Origin: a virus | Length of the DNA: 34,418 nucleotides | Virus record (IMG/VR): IMGVR_UViG_3300030508_000050 | Span: 1 to 34,418 of that record | Strand: one strand, 5' to 3' | Shown: positions 5,342 through 14,473 of the stretch, in pieces | Position numbering within the stretch: position 1 is the first letter of the stretch | Layout of the letters: each line of letters begins with the position of its first letter | Made by a program: the position numbers and the translations under genes | The notes under the pieces: generated by a model | Databases searched by the model: none | Seen by the model: the letters and a program-made list of their open reading frames with translations, nothing else | Told to the model about the DNA's origin: nothing

Positions 5342-6094
5342 ATGCGCGAACTTGCTGGCGCGTCTATATGGTCTAGGAAGACTCTCGAGAGTGACGTGTT
5401 CTTTTGGAAGCCTGATAAGTGGTTCAAGATTTGGTTCTGTCTCGTCCAGTTAGCTAACTACAAAGATGAAAAGCAGTTCAAACGTGGGGAAGTCCTGCTG
5501 ACCTACAACGAAATTCAGCTATATACCAAGGCTTCTAAGCATCAAATCGAGAGTTTCATAAAATGGGCAAAGGAGCAGGGTATGTTGGGGACACGGAAAA
5601 CCACACGCGGAATGTTCATTTCTTTGCTTAACTACGATAAATATCAAACACTAGAAAATTACAAAAGCCACACGGAAACCTACACAGAGGGGAAACGGAG
5701 GGGAAACGAAAGCCACACTATAAATAAGAATGTAAAGAATGATAAGAATGTAAAGAATACTGAACTGCCAGCTCTCGCTGGCGGCGATGAAGTCAATCAA
5801 GTCTTTAAGAGATTTTACGATACCCTCAACCCCCAAATACAATTCGGAAACCTAACCCAACGCAAGGCCGCAGAATCGCTTATAAAGCGTTACGGCATCC
5901 AAAAGGTCATAGCAGCCATAGACTATGCCGTAAGCGTGTCTGGAGACGTTTACGCGCCAACCATAACCACTCCAGTACAGCTACGTGACAAGCTCGCAGC
6001 CTTAATAGCTCATCAAAGCAAAACAAAAACCGATCCGCACAAACAAACAATTGAATCCATGACGGTACGAGCTAAAAAACCTCAAACAAACTAA
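5342..6094 (+). CDS. Phage replication initiator-like winged-helix protein, 250 aa
   Basis: The N-terminal half (about residues 15-105) fits the helix-turn-helix/winged-helix replication proteins of phages. It has FFWKPDKWFKIWF, FKRGEVLLTYNEIQ, SKHQIESFIKWAKEQG, MLGTRKTTRGMFISLLNYDKY. A low-complexity linker at about 105-142 follows, and the C-terminal part (about 150-220) is a helical domain that may load the host helicase. The linker DNA contains two perfect 17-bp direct repeats, as in the origin inside lambda gene O. I infer an O-like initiator that binds repeats in its own gene. No helicase or polymerase is encoded here, so replication probably relies on the host. Confidence 0.75.
   Translation: MRELAGASIWSRKTLESDVFFWKPDKWFKIWFCLVQLANYKDEKQFKRGEVLLTYNEIQLYTKASKHQIESFIKWAKEQGMLGTRKTTRGMFISLLNYDKYQTLENYKSHTETYTEGKRRGNESHTINKNVKNDKNVKNTELPALAGGDEVNQVFKRFYDTLNPQIQFGNLTQRKAAESLIKRYGIQKVIAAIDYAVSVSGDVYAPTITTPVQLRDKLAALIAHQSKTKTDPHKQTIESMTVRAKKPQTN
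5724..5758 (+). repeat. Two perfect 17-bp iteron-like direct repeats (putative origin)
   Basis: ATAAGAATGTAAAGAAT occurs at 5724-5740 and again at 5742-5758, with one base between, an 18-bp period close to two helical turns. The repeats are AT-rich and lie in the linker-coding part of the initiator gene. This matches the layout of the lambda origin, where O-protein iterons sit inside gene O. It is a candidate replication origin. Confidence 0.5.
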
Positions 6095-6098
6095 TTGT

Positions 6099-6479
6099 AT
6101 GAAAACCAATGCTATTATCACGTTTACAGGATCACATCTTTTAATAGGTTCCGAAGAAAACGAGGCACTAAAAATAATCCATGCCGATCAATGGTTTGAA
6201 ACATTCGATGGCCAGAAAATAAAAGGTTCAGCCATTGCTGAGATTTTAACCATCCAGCAGTATTACGAACGCTACCCCGACAAGCGGCCTGTAGAAACAG
6301 CTAAAGAATTTACTGGGATTACTGGAGAAACAATTAACAGTACGATTTACAAAAGCGATGCGGCTCGCAAAGGAATTATGAAAGGTTTGCAGGATTACTG
6401 CGACGAAAACCCCGAAGCGAAAAATGCGAAGTTTATGCTAGAGTCAATTAAGCTCAATAAGAAAATACAATTTGTATAA
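6099..6479 (+). CDS. Unknown protein, 126 aa
   Basis: A soluble-looking 126-residue protein. The N-terminal 40 residues look beta-rich, followed by helices from about residue 50. No catalytic motif, Cys cluster or membrane segment is seen. It follows the initiator gene by four bases and precedes the promoter at 6480, so it is the last gene of the early rightward unit. The segment around residues 60-90 (KEFTGITGETINSTIYKS) could be a helix-turn-helix-like stretch, which would fit a regulator, but I would not rely on it. Confidence 0.55.
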   Translation: MKTNAIITFTGSHLLIGSEENEALKIIHADQWFETFDGQKIKGSAIAEILTIQQYYERYPDKRPVETAKEFTGITGETINSTIYKSDAARKGIMKGLQDYCDENPEAKNAKFMLESIKLNKKIQFV

Positions 6480-6508
6480 TTGACAATTCAACTTTTTTGT
6501 GCTAACCT
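6480..6508 (+). promoter_or_regulatory. Rightward sigma70-like promoter upstream of structured region
   Basis: A perfect TTGACA (6480-6485), 17-base spacer ending TGTGC, and TAACCT (6503-6508), with TGC giving an extended -10. It begins right after the stop codon at 6477-6479. Predicted transcription starts near 6515, exactly where a 6-bp hairpin begins, and would run through the non-coding region into the terminase small subunit and chaperonin genes. Confidence 0.65.
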
Positions 6509-6509
6509 A

Positions 6510-6767
6510 ACCACATACCATCACTGGTATCGTCCAGCTACTCACGATAGAGAGCGTACAGGCAACACGCGGGCAAGCAATCACATTGTCACATGGATAA
6601 TGTCCTCGAACTGACTTGCCCCTCCTAGCCTGATTCGTCTTTAGAGACACTGTGTGAATGGTTATTTGTACTTTCTAATCTAGGAATCTACTTGACCTTC
6701 ACACGGTATCTGTACAGGAGAAATTAAACCACCGAAACGTAGTGGATACGGAGCTTGAATCTATTAT
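6510..6767 (+). ncRNA. Structured non-coding region, candidate phage RNA or long leader
   Basis: There is no convincing reading frame here. Several stems can be seen: ATACCA/TGGTAT (6515-6520 with 6525-6530), GGGCAAG/CTTGCCC (6571-6577 with 6615-6621) enclosing ACATT/AATGT (6583-6587 with 6599-6603), a ten-pair stem 6649-6658 with 6698-6707 (one G-U pair), CCAC/GTGG (6729-6732 with 6742-6745), and a long-range GTACAG/CTGTAC (6556-6561 with 6710-6715). It starts at the predicted transcription start of the 6480 promoter. It could be a regulatory leader, a stable RNA, or, because it precedes terminase, a packaging-related RNA or site. Only the pairing and position are seen. Confidence 0.5.
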
Positions 6768-6833
6768 ATGAAAGTCTTCGTTTTAAGTAGCCTATGCGCG
6801 TCCGCTGTCACAAGGATCATTTATAAAAAATGA
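6768..6833 (+). CDS. Possible tiny ORF, 21 aa
   Basis: A 21-codon frame (MKVFVLSSLCASAVTRIIYK...) starts at ATG 6768 in a TATG context and ends nine bases before the terminase small subunit ATG. The upstream box GAATCTATTATATGAAAG is nearly repeated before the scaffold gene at 14474, which suggests a shared initiation signal. The peptide is mildly hydrophobic. It may be a leader peptide rather than a functional protein. Confidence 0.3.
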   Translation: MKVFVLSSLCASAVTRIIYKK

Positions 6834-6842
6834 ATAAATATT

Positions 6843-7271
6843 ATGCCAGCAGGAAGGCCAACACTGTTTAATAAAGAAACTTGCCGTATGGCGCGGGAGT
6901 ATATTGTTAATTGTAAAGACAAGTTAGGCGGACCGGTTCCAATAGTAAACTTACCAAAGGCTCCTGGCATGGCAAATTGGCTGGGAGTGAACATAGACAC
7001 GCTCTACGAATGGGCAAAGGTTCACCCTGAATTTTCCGACGTATTAGATGAATTAAACCAAAAACAGCAGGAAAAGTTGATAGATCATGGACTCGCCGGC
7101 AACTACAACGCCAACATCGCCAAGCTCGTTTTGGGCAAGCATGGCTACCACGATAAATCAGAAACAGAACACTCGGGACAAATCAAAACTAGCAACGTGG
7201 AACAGACACCGGAAGTCTTAGCGGCTCTTGCAAAACTTGAAGATGTGTTAAAGAAAACCATGATCAAGTGA
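6843..7271 (+). CDS. terS: Terminase small subunit
   Basis: This 142-residue protein resembles phage terminase small subunits. It starts MPAGRPTLF, has a helix-turn-helix-like region MANWLGVNIDTLYEWAK followed by HPEFSDVL at about residues 45-72, and then ANIAKLVLGKHGYHDKSE, a stretch typical of the family. The protein recognises the packaging site on phage DNA and feeds it to the large subunit. The large subunit gene is not adjacent here. GroES, GroEL and three other genes lie between, which is uncommon. The start has T at -1 and no Shine-Dalgarno. Confidence 0.8.
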   Translation: MPAGRPTLFNKETCRMAREYIVNCKDKLGGPVPIVNLPKAPGMANWLGVNIDTLYEWAKVHPEFSDVLDELNQKQQEKLIDHGLAGNYNANIAKLVLGKHGYHDKSETEHSGQIKTSNVEQTPEVLAALAKLEDVLKKTMIK

Positions 7272-7304
7272 TCGTGGATTACTAATTATTTTCATAGCGG
7301 GACT

Positions 7305-9192
<1,888 letters not shown>

Positions 9193-9198
9193 AATAAT

Positions 9199-9687
9199 AT
9201 GAAAACAATCTCATTGACCGCCAATTCATTAAGTGTTCTAGGACAAGCTGTAAAATCATTTGATACGCGCAAAGTAGCCGTCTTAGGGGGAGATGCTGTG
9301 CGTTCTATCAATCGTTTAGACAAGATTGGTGATGAGTTGATGTTTGCTGCTCAAACCAAGAGTAAAGACCTTGTGGAATCAATGTACGAATTCAAAACGA
9401 AATGGGACGCGGACCATGTCTTAGCCGACGGTGAGAAATACACCACTGAACAGCTTGAACAGTTTCAATCAGAGATCAACGCTGAATTCACAGAAGAGAA
9501 GGCCAAAGCTTCCGTCGAGTTAGCTGATGATAAATATGATCTTGTTAAGAGCTTCGTTGAAAAGCTAGGAGCAGAAGTATTCAACGACTTCACCCAAGAG
9601 ACTGTTGTCGATGGTGTTAAGTCACGTACTCCTGTTAATCCACGTCCGTTCATCGCAGAGATGAGCAAAGCGTTTGGAATTGAATAA
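9199..9687 (+). CDS. Unknown protein downstream of GroEL, 162 aa
   Basis: A 162-residue soluble, acidic protein with mostly helical character, especially residues 60-125 (KKAKASVELADDKYDLVK-like region). The C-terminus reads TPVNPRPFIAEMSKAFGIE. No motif is recognised. It follows groEL by six bases and precedes the small membrane protein by one base, so it belongs to the same transcript. A chaperonin substrate, adaptor or minor head protein would be possible from context, without direct evidence. Confidence 0.6.
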   Translation: MKTISLTANSLSVLGQAVKSFDTRKVAVLGGDAVRSINRLDKIGDELMFAAQTKSKDLVESMYEFKTKWDADHVLADGEKYTTEQLEQFQSEINAEFTEEKAKASVELADDKYDLVKSFVEKLGAEVFNDFTQETVVDGVKSRTPVNPRPFIAEMSKAFGIE

Positions 9688-9688
9688 T

Positions 9689-10009
9689 ATGGATTGGCTC
9701 ACCCCCGCCGCAACCGCAATCTTAGGATTCATTACGGGTATTCTTGTTGGTGAGACGTGGCACAGAAATACTGAGACAACGGTTGGTAAAGTAGCCAGTA
9801 AAGCTGTCGAACACGCGATTGCTCATTTAACGGATCGTACTTTGAGTTCCGATAAGTTTACGATTGTAGAACCACCACCGGAAGAAACGATTGGTGAGCA
9901 CATTTTTAACTCAACACCTGTTGATCCTAATTATGTTAGTCCCACAGGAAGCGCGTTGCCGGTCGGCGAAGTTACACATGTTTCGAGTTCGCCACAGCAA
10001 CCAACGTGA
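9689..10009 (+). CDS. N-terminally membrane-anchored protein, 106 aa
   Basis: I place the start at ATG 9689, one base after the previous stop (TAATATG). A start 15 bases earlier would overlap the upstream gene. The product begins MDWLTPAATAILGF and has one hydrophobic segment (about residues 6-22), then a polar region that becomes Pro- and Ser-rich, probably disordered, ending SSSPQQPT. No family is recognised. Its position between groEL and the large terminase says little about its role. Confidence 0.55.
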   Translation: MDWLTPAATAILGFITGILVGETWHRNTETTVGKVASKAVEHAIAHLTDRTLSSDKFTIVEPPPEETIGEHIFNSTPVDPNYVSPTGSALPVGEVTHVSSSPQQPT

Positions 10010-10343
10010 GCAACTTGAGGTATGTATTTATTGTGGTCACAAGGATAGTTTCTTGCTCGACGACATTAACAAGGCACGAGGTTGGAAGTCTCGCTACTGG
10101 CGTTCACATTTGAGGAGCTTCTGTCAGCCACAAGGTCTAACAGAACCAATCTATCGAATGATTTACGGCTATGGTGTGAAGACTAAGGCAGAACAAGAGC
10201 ATGAGCGCAGGATTGAGAAGGAAACACGACATGCTGATTGGGAGATTGGTACGCATGAGAAGTTTCAGCATGCAATAAACAATCCGAATTTCGATCCTAA
10301 ACGCTCAACTATTAAGAGACGTAATGAGATGATGAGCCAATGA
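9978..10343 (+). CDS. Basic protein with CxxC, possible terminase accessory, 121 aa
   Basis: The frame overlaps the end of the upstream gene. ATG 9978 is my choice, but it has C at -1, unlike almost all other starts, so the true start is uncertain. The core begins VCIYCGHKD (one CxxC), followed by WKSRYWRSHLRSFC and a basic, helical C-terminus rich in Arg, His and Glu. It ends in ATGA overlapping the terminase start, so the two are coupled. A small zinc-binding DNA protein is likely. A role in packaging is inferred from the overlap only. Confidence 0.5.
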   Translation: MFRVRHSNQREQLEVCIYCGHKDSFLLDDINKARGWKSRYWRSHLRSFCQPQGLTEPIYRMIYGYGVKTKAEQEHERRIEKETRHADWEIGTHEKFQHAINNPNFDPKRSTIKRRNEMMSQ

Positions 10344-11959
10344 ATCTCAAAGATGCTGAAAATCAAAGTATTATCGCCTGGATAAACTCAAACCAAATCA
10401 AGACAGAGAATGGTAAGCCTTTTGATCTAAATGAACACCCTTATCTTTGGGACATCCTGAAAGACTGGTCACCCTTCCAAGTTGTTCTAGCAGCTGCCCA
10501 GTGTGGTAAGACGACAACGTTTCTTCTCAAGATGTTGTGGGCAGTAAAGAACTTTGGAATCAACGCAGTATATACAATGCCTACAGTTACTGATGCGCAT
10601 GATCTGGTGAGCGGTAAACTCGATCCTATTGTCAATGAAAATCCTGTTTTACAGAGTTGGATAAGCGGAGATAAGGACAGTGTTGAACAGAAGCGTATAG
10701 GACAAAATACAGTCTACTTGCGTGGTACCTGGACTGAACGCGCAGCCCTATCATTCTCAAGCGATCTAAACATTCACGATGAAGAAGATCGGTCTAATCA
10801 ACCCGTAATTGACCAATATGTCTCGCGCCTCCAACACTCGAAAAAGAAGTGGCAATGGCGATTTAGTAACCCTTCTTTTGAAGGAAACGGAGTTCATAGA
10901 TTCTGGCAGGAAAGCGATCAAAAGCATTGGTTTGTTACTTGTGGATTTTGCAAAAAGCAACAGTTTCTTCAATGGCCAAATAACGTGGATCAACAACAGA
11001 AAAGATTTATATGTGCAGCTTGTGGGCAAGAAATATCAGATAACGATAGACGTCACGGAGAGTGGCATGCCAGAAAATTTGAAGTAAAGCCAAAATATAG
11101 TGGTTACTGGATCAGCCAGCTCATGGTTCCTTCGGTAAGTGCGGCAGAGATCATTGAAGCCCACAGGACGATGACAGCCGAGAATTTTAGCAACTTCGTC
11201 TTAGGCCAACCGTTCGTTGGAAGCGGCAGCAAGATGACTGAGGATAAGCTTTTCCAAAACCTTAAGGATTATGAGCAACACACCGAAGAAGATCCCGTTG
11301 TTATTGGTGTTGATACCGGACTCCCAATTTGGTACGTCTGTGGAAATAAAGACGGAGTGTTCCATTGGGGATCTTGCGAGTCTTATGATGAGCTTGAACG
11401 GCTCCTCAAACGCTGGCCTAAATCTATCCTGGTTAGCGATCAGGGAGGCGACCTTATCGGCATTAGAGAGTTGCAAGAGCGATATAATGGCCGCGTGTTT
11501 CTCACTTACTACAGGCGAGACAGAAAAACCCAACAGCTCATTCAATGGGGAGAAGGAAGCGAGTACGGCAAAGTAGTTGTAGACCGCAACAGGACGATTC
11601 AGATGTTGATTGATGAGTTTAGTGCCAAGCGCATTCCGATCTACGGCACACGAGAGGACTGGCAACAAGTTTGGCTGCACTTTGCTAACATTTACCGAAC
11701 AGAAGAAGAGGATAAGTTAGGTGTAAAGCAATATGTATGGCAACGAAACGGGCCAGATCACCTCGTCCACGCACTCGTCTATTTTCGCGTGGGAATGGAC
11801 AAGTTTGGATTCAAAGACGGCGGAAACTTTGTTGATCCTAATGCGTTTGATTGGAATTCAATCCCTCAAGCGCCAATAACATCTTATGATGGAAAAACCT
11901 CTTGGGTTGGGATCAATAACCGTCGTCCTGAACGGGACAGGGATTGGCGTGACATCTAG
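10340..11959 (+). CDS. terL: Terminase large subunit, GpA-like
   Basis: The 539-residue protein is the packaging motor. An ATPase Walker A-like AAAQCGKTT lies at residues 51-59 and a Walker B LNIHDEED at 143-150. A zinc-finger insert has Cys201, Cys204, Cys225 and Cys228. The nuclease domain shows Asp325 in IGVDTG, Asp367 in LVSDQGG and Asp473 in GPDHLVHAL. The zinc insert and motif spacing are like the lambda GpA family. The start overlaps the upstream stop as ATGA. Packaging strategy (cos or headful) cannot be read from the gene itself. Confidence 0.88.
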   Translation: MNLKDAENQSIIAWINSNQIKTENGKPFDLNEHPYLWDILKDWSPFQVVLAAAQCGKTTTFLLKMLWAVKNFGINAVYTMPTVTDAHDLVSGKLDPIVNENPVLQSWISGDKDSVEQKRIGQNTVYLRGTWTERAALSFSSDLNIHDEEDRSNQPVIDQYVSRLQHSKKKWQWRFSNPSFEGNGVHRFWQESDQKHWFVTCGFCKKQQFLQWPNNVDQQQKRFICAACGQEISDNDRRHGEWHARKFEVKPKYSGYWISQLMVPSVSAAEIIEAHRTMTAENFSNFVLGQPFVGSGSKMTEDKLFQNLKDYEQHTEEDPVVIGVDTGLPIWYVCGNKDGVFHWGSCESYDELERLLKRWPKSILVSDQGGDLIGIRELQERYNGRVFLTYYRRDRKTQQLIQWGEGSEYGKVVVDRNRTIQMLIDEFSAKRIPIYGTREDWQQVWLHFANIYRTEEEDKLGVKQYVWQRNGPDHLVHALVYFRVGMDKFGFKDGGNFVDPNAFDWNSIPQAPITSYDGKTSWVGINNRRPERDRDWRDI

Positions 11960-11987
11960 TTCAGAAGCATTTCACGCTTATTGTGAT

Positions 11988-12128
11988 ATGCATTTTGATA
12001 AGATCATTGCTTTCGCGCAGGACGGATTATTTGATATGACACAGGGAAGTTTTGTCGCTCACTTTGATGATTTGGGTAACTATTCTAAATGCGAGAAACA
12101 TTTATATTTGACACATCCAAAAGTTTAG
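11988..12128 (+). CDS. Small ORF after terminase, 46 aa
   Basis: I take ATG 11988 (TATG context) as the start, because a longer frame would run inside the terminase gene. The 46-residue product is acidic and aromatic and ends KHLYLTHPKV, with a single Cys. The -35 box of the structural-gene promoter lies inside its last codons. No family is recognised. It is supported only by start context and lack of overlap. Confidence 0.4.
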   Translation: MHFDKIIAFAQDGLFDMTQGSFVAHFDDLGNYSKCEKHLYLTHPKV

Positions 12129-12136
12129 TGTTTAAT
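12108..12136 (+). promoter_or_regulatory. Strong sigma70-like promoter for structural genes
   Basis: TTGACA (12108-12113), an exact 17-base spacer and TTTAAT (12131-12136). Transcription should begin near 12143, at a small hairpin (12140-12157), and meets an intrinsic terminator about 30 bases later, just before the portal gene. This makes it a candidate regulated late promoter. Confidence 0.65.
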
Positions 12137-12139
12137 TCT

Positions 12140-12157
12140 AGCTAGAAAGCCCTAGCT
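12140..12157 (+). promoter_or_regulatory. 5' hairpin of structural transcript
   Basis: AGCTAG (12140-12145) and CTAGCT (12152-12157) pair perfectly around six bases. It overlaps the predicted transcription start, so it is either an operator or the first RNA hairpin. In some lambdoid phages promoter-proximal RNA hairpins modify RNA polymerase to ignore terminators. That comparison is a hypothesis here. Confidence 0.35.
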
Positions 12158-12169
12158 TGTAACGAGAGG

Positions 12170-12201
12170 GGCGACAAGATTCATTCTTTGTCGCCTTTTT
12201 T
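12170..12201 (+). terminator. Intrinsic terminator just upstream of portal start
   Basis: GGCGACAA (12170-12177) and TTGTCGCC (12188-12195) form a perfect 8-bp GC-rich stem, extended by G-U pairs, followed by six T residues (12196-12201). It is a textbook intrinsic terminator, yet only two bases separate it from the portal ATG. It could end the terminase transcript, and it also lies downstream of the promoter at 12108, so it would act as an attenuator for the structural genes. Confidence 0.8.
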
Positions 12202-12203
12202 GT

Positions 12204-14093
12204 ATGGCTTCAGGCATCGGTCGCAAACGATCAGAGACAGGTGGAATCAACCCTGCACTTAAGGGCATTATTGACCAAGTGGGTGGTCTTTTCGCACCTT
12301 TCAACAAAACAAAGAAAGCTATTGATAACCAAACAGAAGGGCGCATCACCTCACCCGAGGATGTTCTTAGTTTGGAGATGACTGACGAGGAGTTATCAAC
12401 ACTCACTTCTACATGGACTTCTGAGTTTGCTGGTTACTACGCGGAAGTAAAGATGCGTTCTTCAAGGAACTTCAAATACTACAAAGGTGAACATTACGGA
12501 ATGAGCAATGGTCACACAGGCAATGGTGATGGGTATGGAATTGTAGATAACGCAATCTTCCAAGCCGTTGAAACGTTGTTACCGATGGTAGCCCGTGAAG
12601 ACCCTGAACCAAACGTAGAGACTGATGATACAGATACAGGTATTGCTTTAGCCGACGCTGTAGGTCGTAGTCTTGAAGACGTATCAGACAAAGTACATTT
12701 ACGCGTTAAAGTCCGGTCCGCGGTGCGAGACTGGTTGATTGACTTACTCGGAGTGCTAAAAGTTACGTGGAATCAAAAGACTTTATCAATCAACGTTGAA
12801 AAGGTTGATCCAAAGAAACTTATTATTGATCCTAAAGGAACGTTTGATGGTGGCAAGTTTACAGGTCGTTACATCGGTCAATACGTGTTTGATTCAGGTG
12901 AAAACCTGATCGTGCGTTTCCCAGAGCAGAAGGAATGGCTCACACGTGCATGCGGTGGAAAATTAGGTACCGTACTAGGCTTTCGTGAGTGGTGGACTTC
13001 TGAATATGTCTTTTGGGAGATGCGCGGGCATATCTTGGATAAGAATAAGAATCCTCACTGGAATTATGGTTACGATGAACCAATTAAAGGTGATGATGGA
13101 GAGGAGACTGGCGAGACACAACAAGTTCTTGGAGCTAACCATTTCATTCATCCTGAAATGCCATTTAGCTTCATGTGGTTCTTCAATGATGGTGAGCGAC
13201 CGTTTGACTTCACTTCGTTCATTGAACAATCAATCTCGATGCAAGACTTGTTAAACAAGCGCACCAAACAGATCGACAAGAATGCCGACGATTCAAATAA
13301 CGGTTGGGTATTCTCTAACAAGATGGATCAGGATCAAGCTACACAAGCCGTAGCTGCGTTAAAACGTGGTGGAGCTATCAGGGCACCAGGTGACGACATT
13401 ACAAAGGTTGTGCAGCGATTTCAAGCTCCTGCGTTACCAGCGTATATCGTCGAGGATATTCAAGATAAACGTTTAGAGATTCAGAACATCTTCGGGATTC
13501 GTGGTGTTACGCCTTCCGGTACTGCTTCCGAAGAATCAGTGCGTGGTCAGATCATTAAAAACCAAGACGACACATCGCGCTCGGCTCCTGTCGTTGAACA
13601 GATCGAGCAAATGGTCGATTTCGTTTTCAACTACATGGCACAGATGATGTACGTCTATCAAGATGAGCCAAATGAAGAGGGTGTTGCAAAGACTGATTTG
13701 ACTAAGATTTTGAACATCACTGTTGAAGAGGGCTCAATGCTCCCACGCAATCCTTTGATGCGACGCAACGAAGCAGTTGATCTATTTGGCTCTGGGTCTA
13801 TAGACATTGTTACGGAACTTGAACGCCTTGAATATCCCGATCCAAAAGCAACCGCAGGGGCAGCCATGTTGCTCAAGATAAACCCCATGGCCTATATGCA
13901 AGCGTATACGACGCTTTCACCAGAAGCCATGCAAGCGTTACAGCAAGCCATGGCTCCTCAACAGGCTCCTGCGCCCGCAGCACCACAACAGCCAGCAGCT
14001 CCACCTCCACCTGCTGCACCGCCTGGTCCACCCCCAGCGCCACCTGGCCCTCCAGGACCTGCCGCACCAGTCCCAATGCCGCCTATTCAATAA
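12204..14093 (+). CDS. Portal protein, 629 aa
   Basis: Size, position after terminase and before scaffold and capsid, and the internal pattern identify a podovirus-like portal. It has an early charged helix and tyrosine-rich segment (FKYYKGEHYG), a long alpha-beta core, and a helical stretch IFGIRGVTPSGTASEE then QIEQMVDFVFNYMAQMM. The portal forms the dodecameric ring through which DNA is packaged and ejected. The last 47 residues are almost only Pro, Ala, Gly and Gln, an unusual disordered tail. The ATG follows a terminator T-run by two bases with no ribosome-binding site, so translation initiation here needs explaining. Confidence 0.8.
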   Translation: MASGIGRKRSETGGINPALKGIIDQVGGLFAPFNKTKKAIDNQTEGRITSPEDVLSLEMTDEELSTLTSTWTSEFAGYYAEVKMRSSRNFKYYKGEHYGMSNGHTGNGDGYGIVDNAIFQAVETLLPMVAREDPEPNVETDDTDTGIALADAVGRSLEDVSDKVHLRVKVRSAVRDWLIDLLGVLKVTWNQKTLSINVEKVDPKKLIIDPKGTFDGGKFTGRYIGQYVFDSGENLIVRFPEQKEWLTRACGGKLGTVLGFREWWTSEYVFWEMRGHILDKNKNPHWNYGYDEPIKGDDGEETGETQQVLGANHFIHPEMPFSFMWFFNDGERPFDFTSFIEQSISMQDLLNKRTKQIDKNADDSNNGWVFSNKMDQDQATQAVAALKRGGAIRAPGDDITKVVQRFQAPALPAYIVEDIQDKRLEIQNIFGIRGVTPSGTASEESVRGQIIKNQDDTSRSAPVVEQIEQMVDFVFNYMAQMMYVYQDEPNEEGVAKTDLTKILNITVEEGSMLPRNPLMRRNEAVDLFGSGSIDIVTELERLEYPDPKATAGAAMLLKINPMAYMQAYTTLSPEAMQALQQAMAPQQAPAPAAPQQPAAPPPPAAPPGPPPAPPGPPGPAAPVPMPPIQ

Positions 14094-14101
14094 CCTAAAA
14101 T

Positions 14102-14386
14102 ATGACACCTTATTTCGCAGATAGCGAAGAACGGAAAGACTATTTAGAAGCTCTTAAGGGCGTTGAGAAAAAGACTGGTTCAAAGATCGTCAAAGAGATG
14201 CTGTCTAGTGAACAGCGGGAAAAAGGCCTGAAGCTCGTCAAATCAATCATTGAAGAACATTTGGAAGAATACGCAGAGGGCGAGATGGATTGGGAAGAAT
14301 GCCTTGATGGAATGATGGAAGACCTCAAAGTTTGTGATCCTGATGAATATTCAGAAGGAGACGAAGAAGAGGAGCCAGCAGAGTAA
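14102..14386 (+). CDS. Acidic helical protein, 94 aa
   Basis: A very acidic, helical 94-residue protein with an almost uninterrupted Glu/Asp C-terminus (GDEEEEPAE). It sits between portal and scaffold in the structural cluster. Small acidic proteins here may be head assembly factors or internal DNA mimics, but I recognise no family. The start has T at -1 and lies eight bases after the portal stop. Confidence 0.5.
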   Translation: MTPYFADSEERKDYLEALKGVEKKTGSKIVKEMLSSEQREKGLKLVKSIIEEHLEEYAEGEMDWEECLDGMMEDLKVCDPDEYSEGDEEEEPAE

Positions 14387-14473
14387 CAAATCATGTCTTT
14401 TCCTCGAGTTGTAGACATTAAAGAACAGCACTGCGTAAGTCATTAAATGAGGCCGAAAGGCTGAATCCATTAT

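Noticed and set aside
6632-6645. Shared 12-base string ATTCGTCTTTAG at 1152-1163 and 6633-6644
   Set aside because: Many identical 12-mers are expected by chance in a 34 kb sequence.
14392-14445. 17-codon frame MSFPRVVDIKEQHCVSH between the acidic and scaffold genes
   Set aside because: The start has C at -1, it is not coupled to either neighbour, and nothing but chance length supports it.
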